This document shows, in pieces, positions 5,510 to 5,662 of a stretch of DNA of 5,662 nt (within the stretch, counting starts at the first letter, position 1; every line of letters begins with the position of its first letter). The DNA is taken from positions 1-5,662 of the forward strand of contig JACMQE010000248.1 in NCBI GenBank assembly GCA_014377145.1. Direction: 5' to 3'. This stretch comes from Glaciimonas sp. (GTDB lineage: Bacteria; Pseudomonadota; Gammaproteobacteria; Burkholderiales; Burkholderiaceae). A model generated the notes under the pieces. That model saw only the letters and a list, made by a program, of their open reading frames with translations. It was not told the origin of the DNA and searched no databases. A program made the position numbers and the translations under genes.

Positions 5510-5662
5510 GTGGGCTTACCGCGAATGCAATATGGCGCATGGATCGGGATACTGATTATCCTGATGAGCATTTTAACCCCAATGATTTCTCAAACGCTGG
5601 CAGCCAAGCGTTTCCATCGGAGCCAATGACCGTCACGATGGTCATAGCGGCCATGGCAGTCA
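5510..5662 (+). pseudogene. DUF2946-like small membrane-anchored protein, frameshifted and cut by window end
   Basis: A frame with possible starts GTG 5510 or ATG 5525 encodes MQYGAWIGILIILMSILTPM and then ISQTLAAK before TGA at 5627-5629. A single hydrophobic segment with 'AWxxxLxxLxxxLxPxISxxL' is typical of the N-terminus of DUF2946 proteins, small exported proteins of unknown role often found beside TonB-dependent copper or iron receptors. After the stop, another frame (from about 5613) reads SIGANDRHDGHSGHGS to the window end, like the His/Gly-rich linker that such proteins carry before their Cys motif. The two halves are in different frames, so a one-base change near 5600-5625 probably broke the gene. 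No ribosome-binding site is obvious at either start. The family call rests on short sequence and could be wrong; the gene continues beyond the window. Confidence 0.5.

Overview
The window looks like chromosomal DNA from a Gram-negative proteobacterium, most likely a betaproteobacterium of the Burkholderiales. This is an inference from protein character: a PepO-type M13 peptidase with a secretion-like N-terminus, a type IV pilin, an IphP-like phosphatase and an IS3-family transposase. No RNA gene or other taxonomic marker is present, so the genus is left open.

Only one large gene appears intact: an M13-family zinc metallopeptidase at 1657-3762 (+), with its own good sigma70-type promoter and Shine-Dalgarno site. 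Around it lie genes in various states of decay. At 63-510 (-) is a broken IS3-family transposase whose third catalytic acid is Lys and whose frame is shifted at least twice. At 865-1287 (+) is a small predicted secreted protein with a SecDF P1-head-like domain; its frame continues past a TGA to 1449, so it may be a truncated longer gene. At 4215-4424 (-) is a type IV prepilin remnant with the full class III signal motif but a TGA in the N-terminal helix. At 4580-5314 (+) is a full-length tyrosine-phosphatase (IphP-type) frame with three internal stops and the P-loop Arg replaced by Gly. At 5510 to the window end (+) is the start of a DUF2946-like protein, frameshifted before its His/Gly-rich stretch, about 70-90 bases downstream of a Fur-box-like site.

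Layout: IS remnant (-); AT-rich spacer with a 12-bp palindrome; P1-head protein (+); promoter region; M13 peptidase (+); about 450 bases without a convincing gene; pilin remnant (-), divergent from the phosphatase remnant (+); spacer with Fur-like repeats; DUF2946 remnant (+).

The genes do not form an evident operon. The main message is gene decay, largely by single-base substitutions that keep the frame, beside one conserved secreted-peptidase gene. I see no convincing new defence or mobile system. The least ordinary items are the stand-alone secreted P1-head protein and the hidden pilin and phosphatase remnants, which ordinary ORF calling would miss or truncate.
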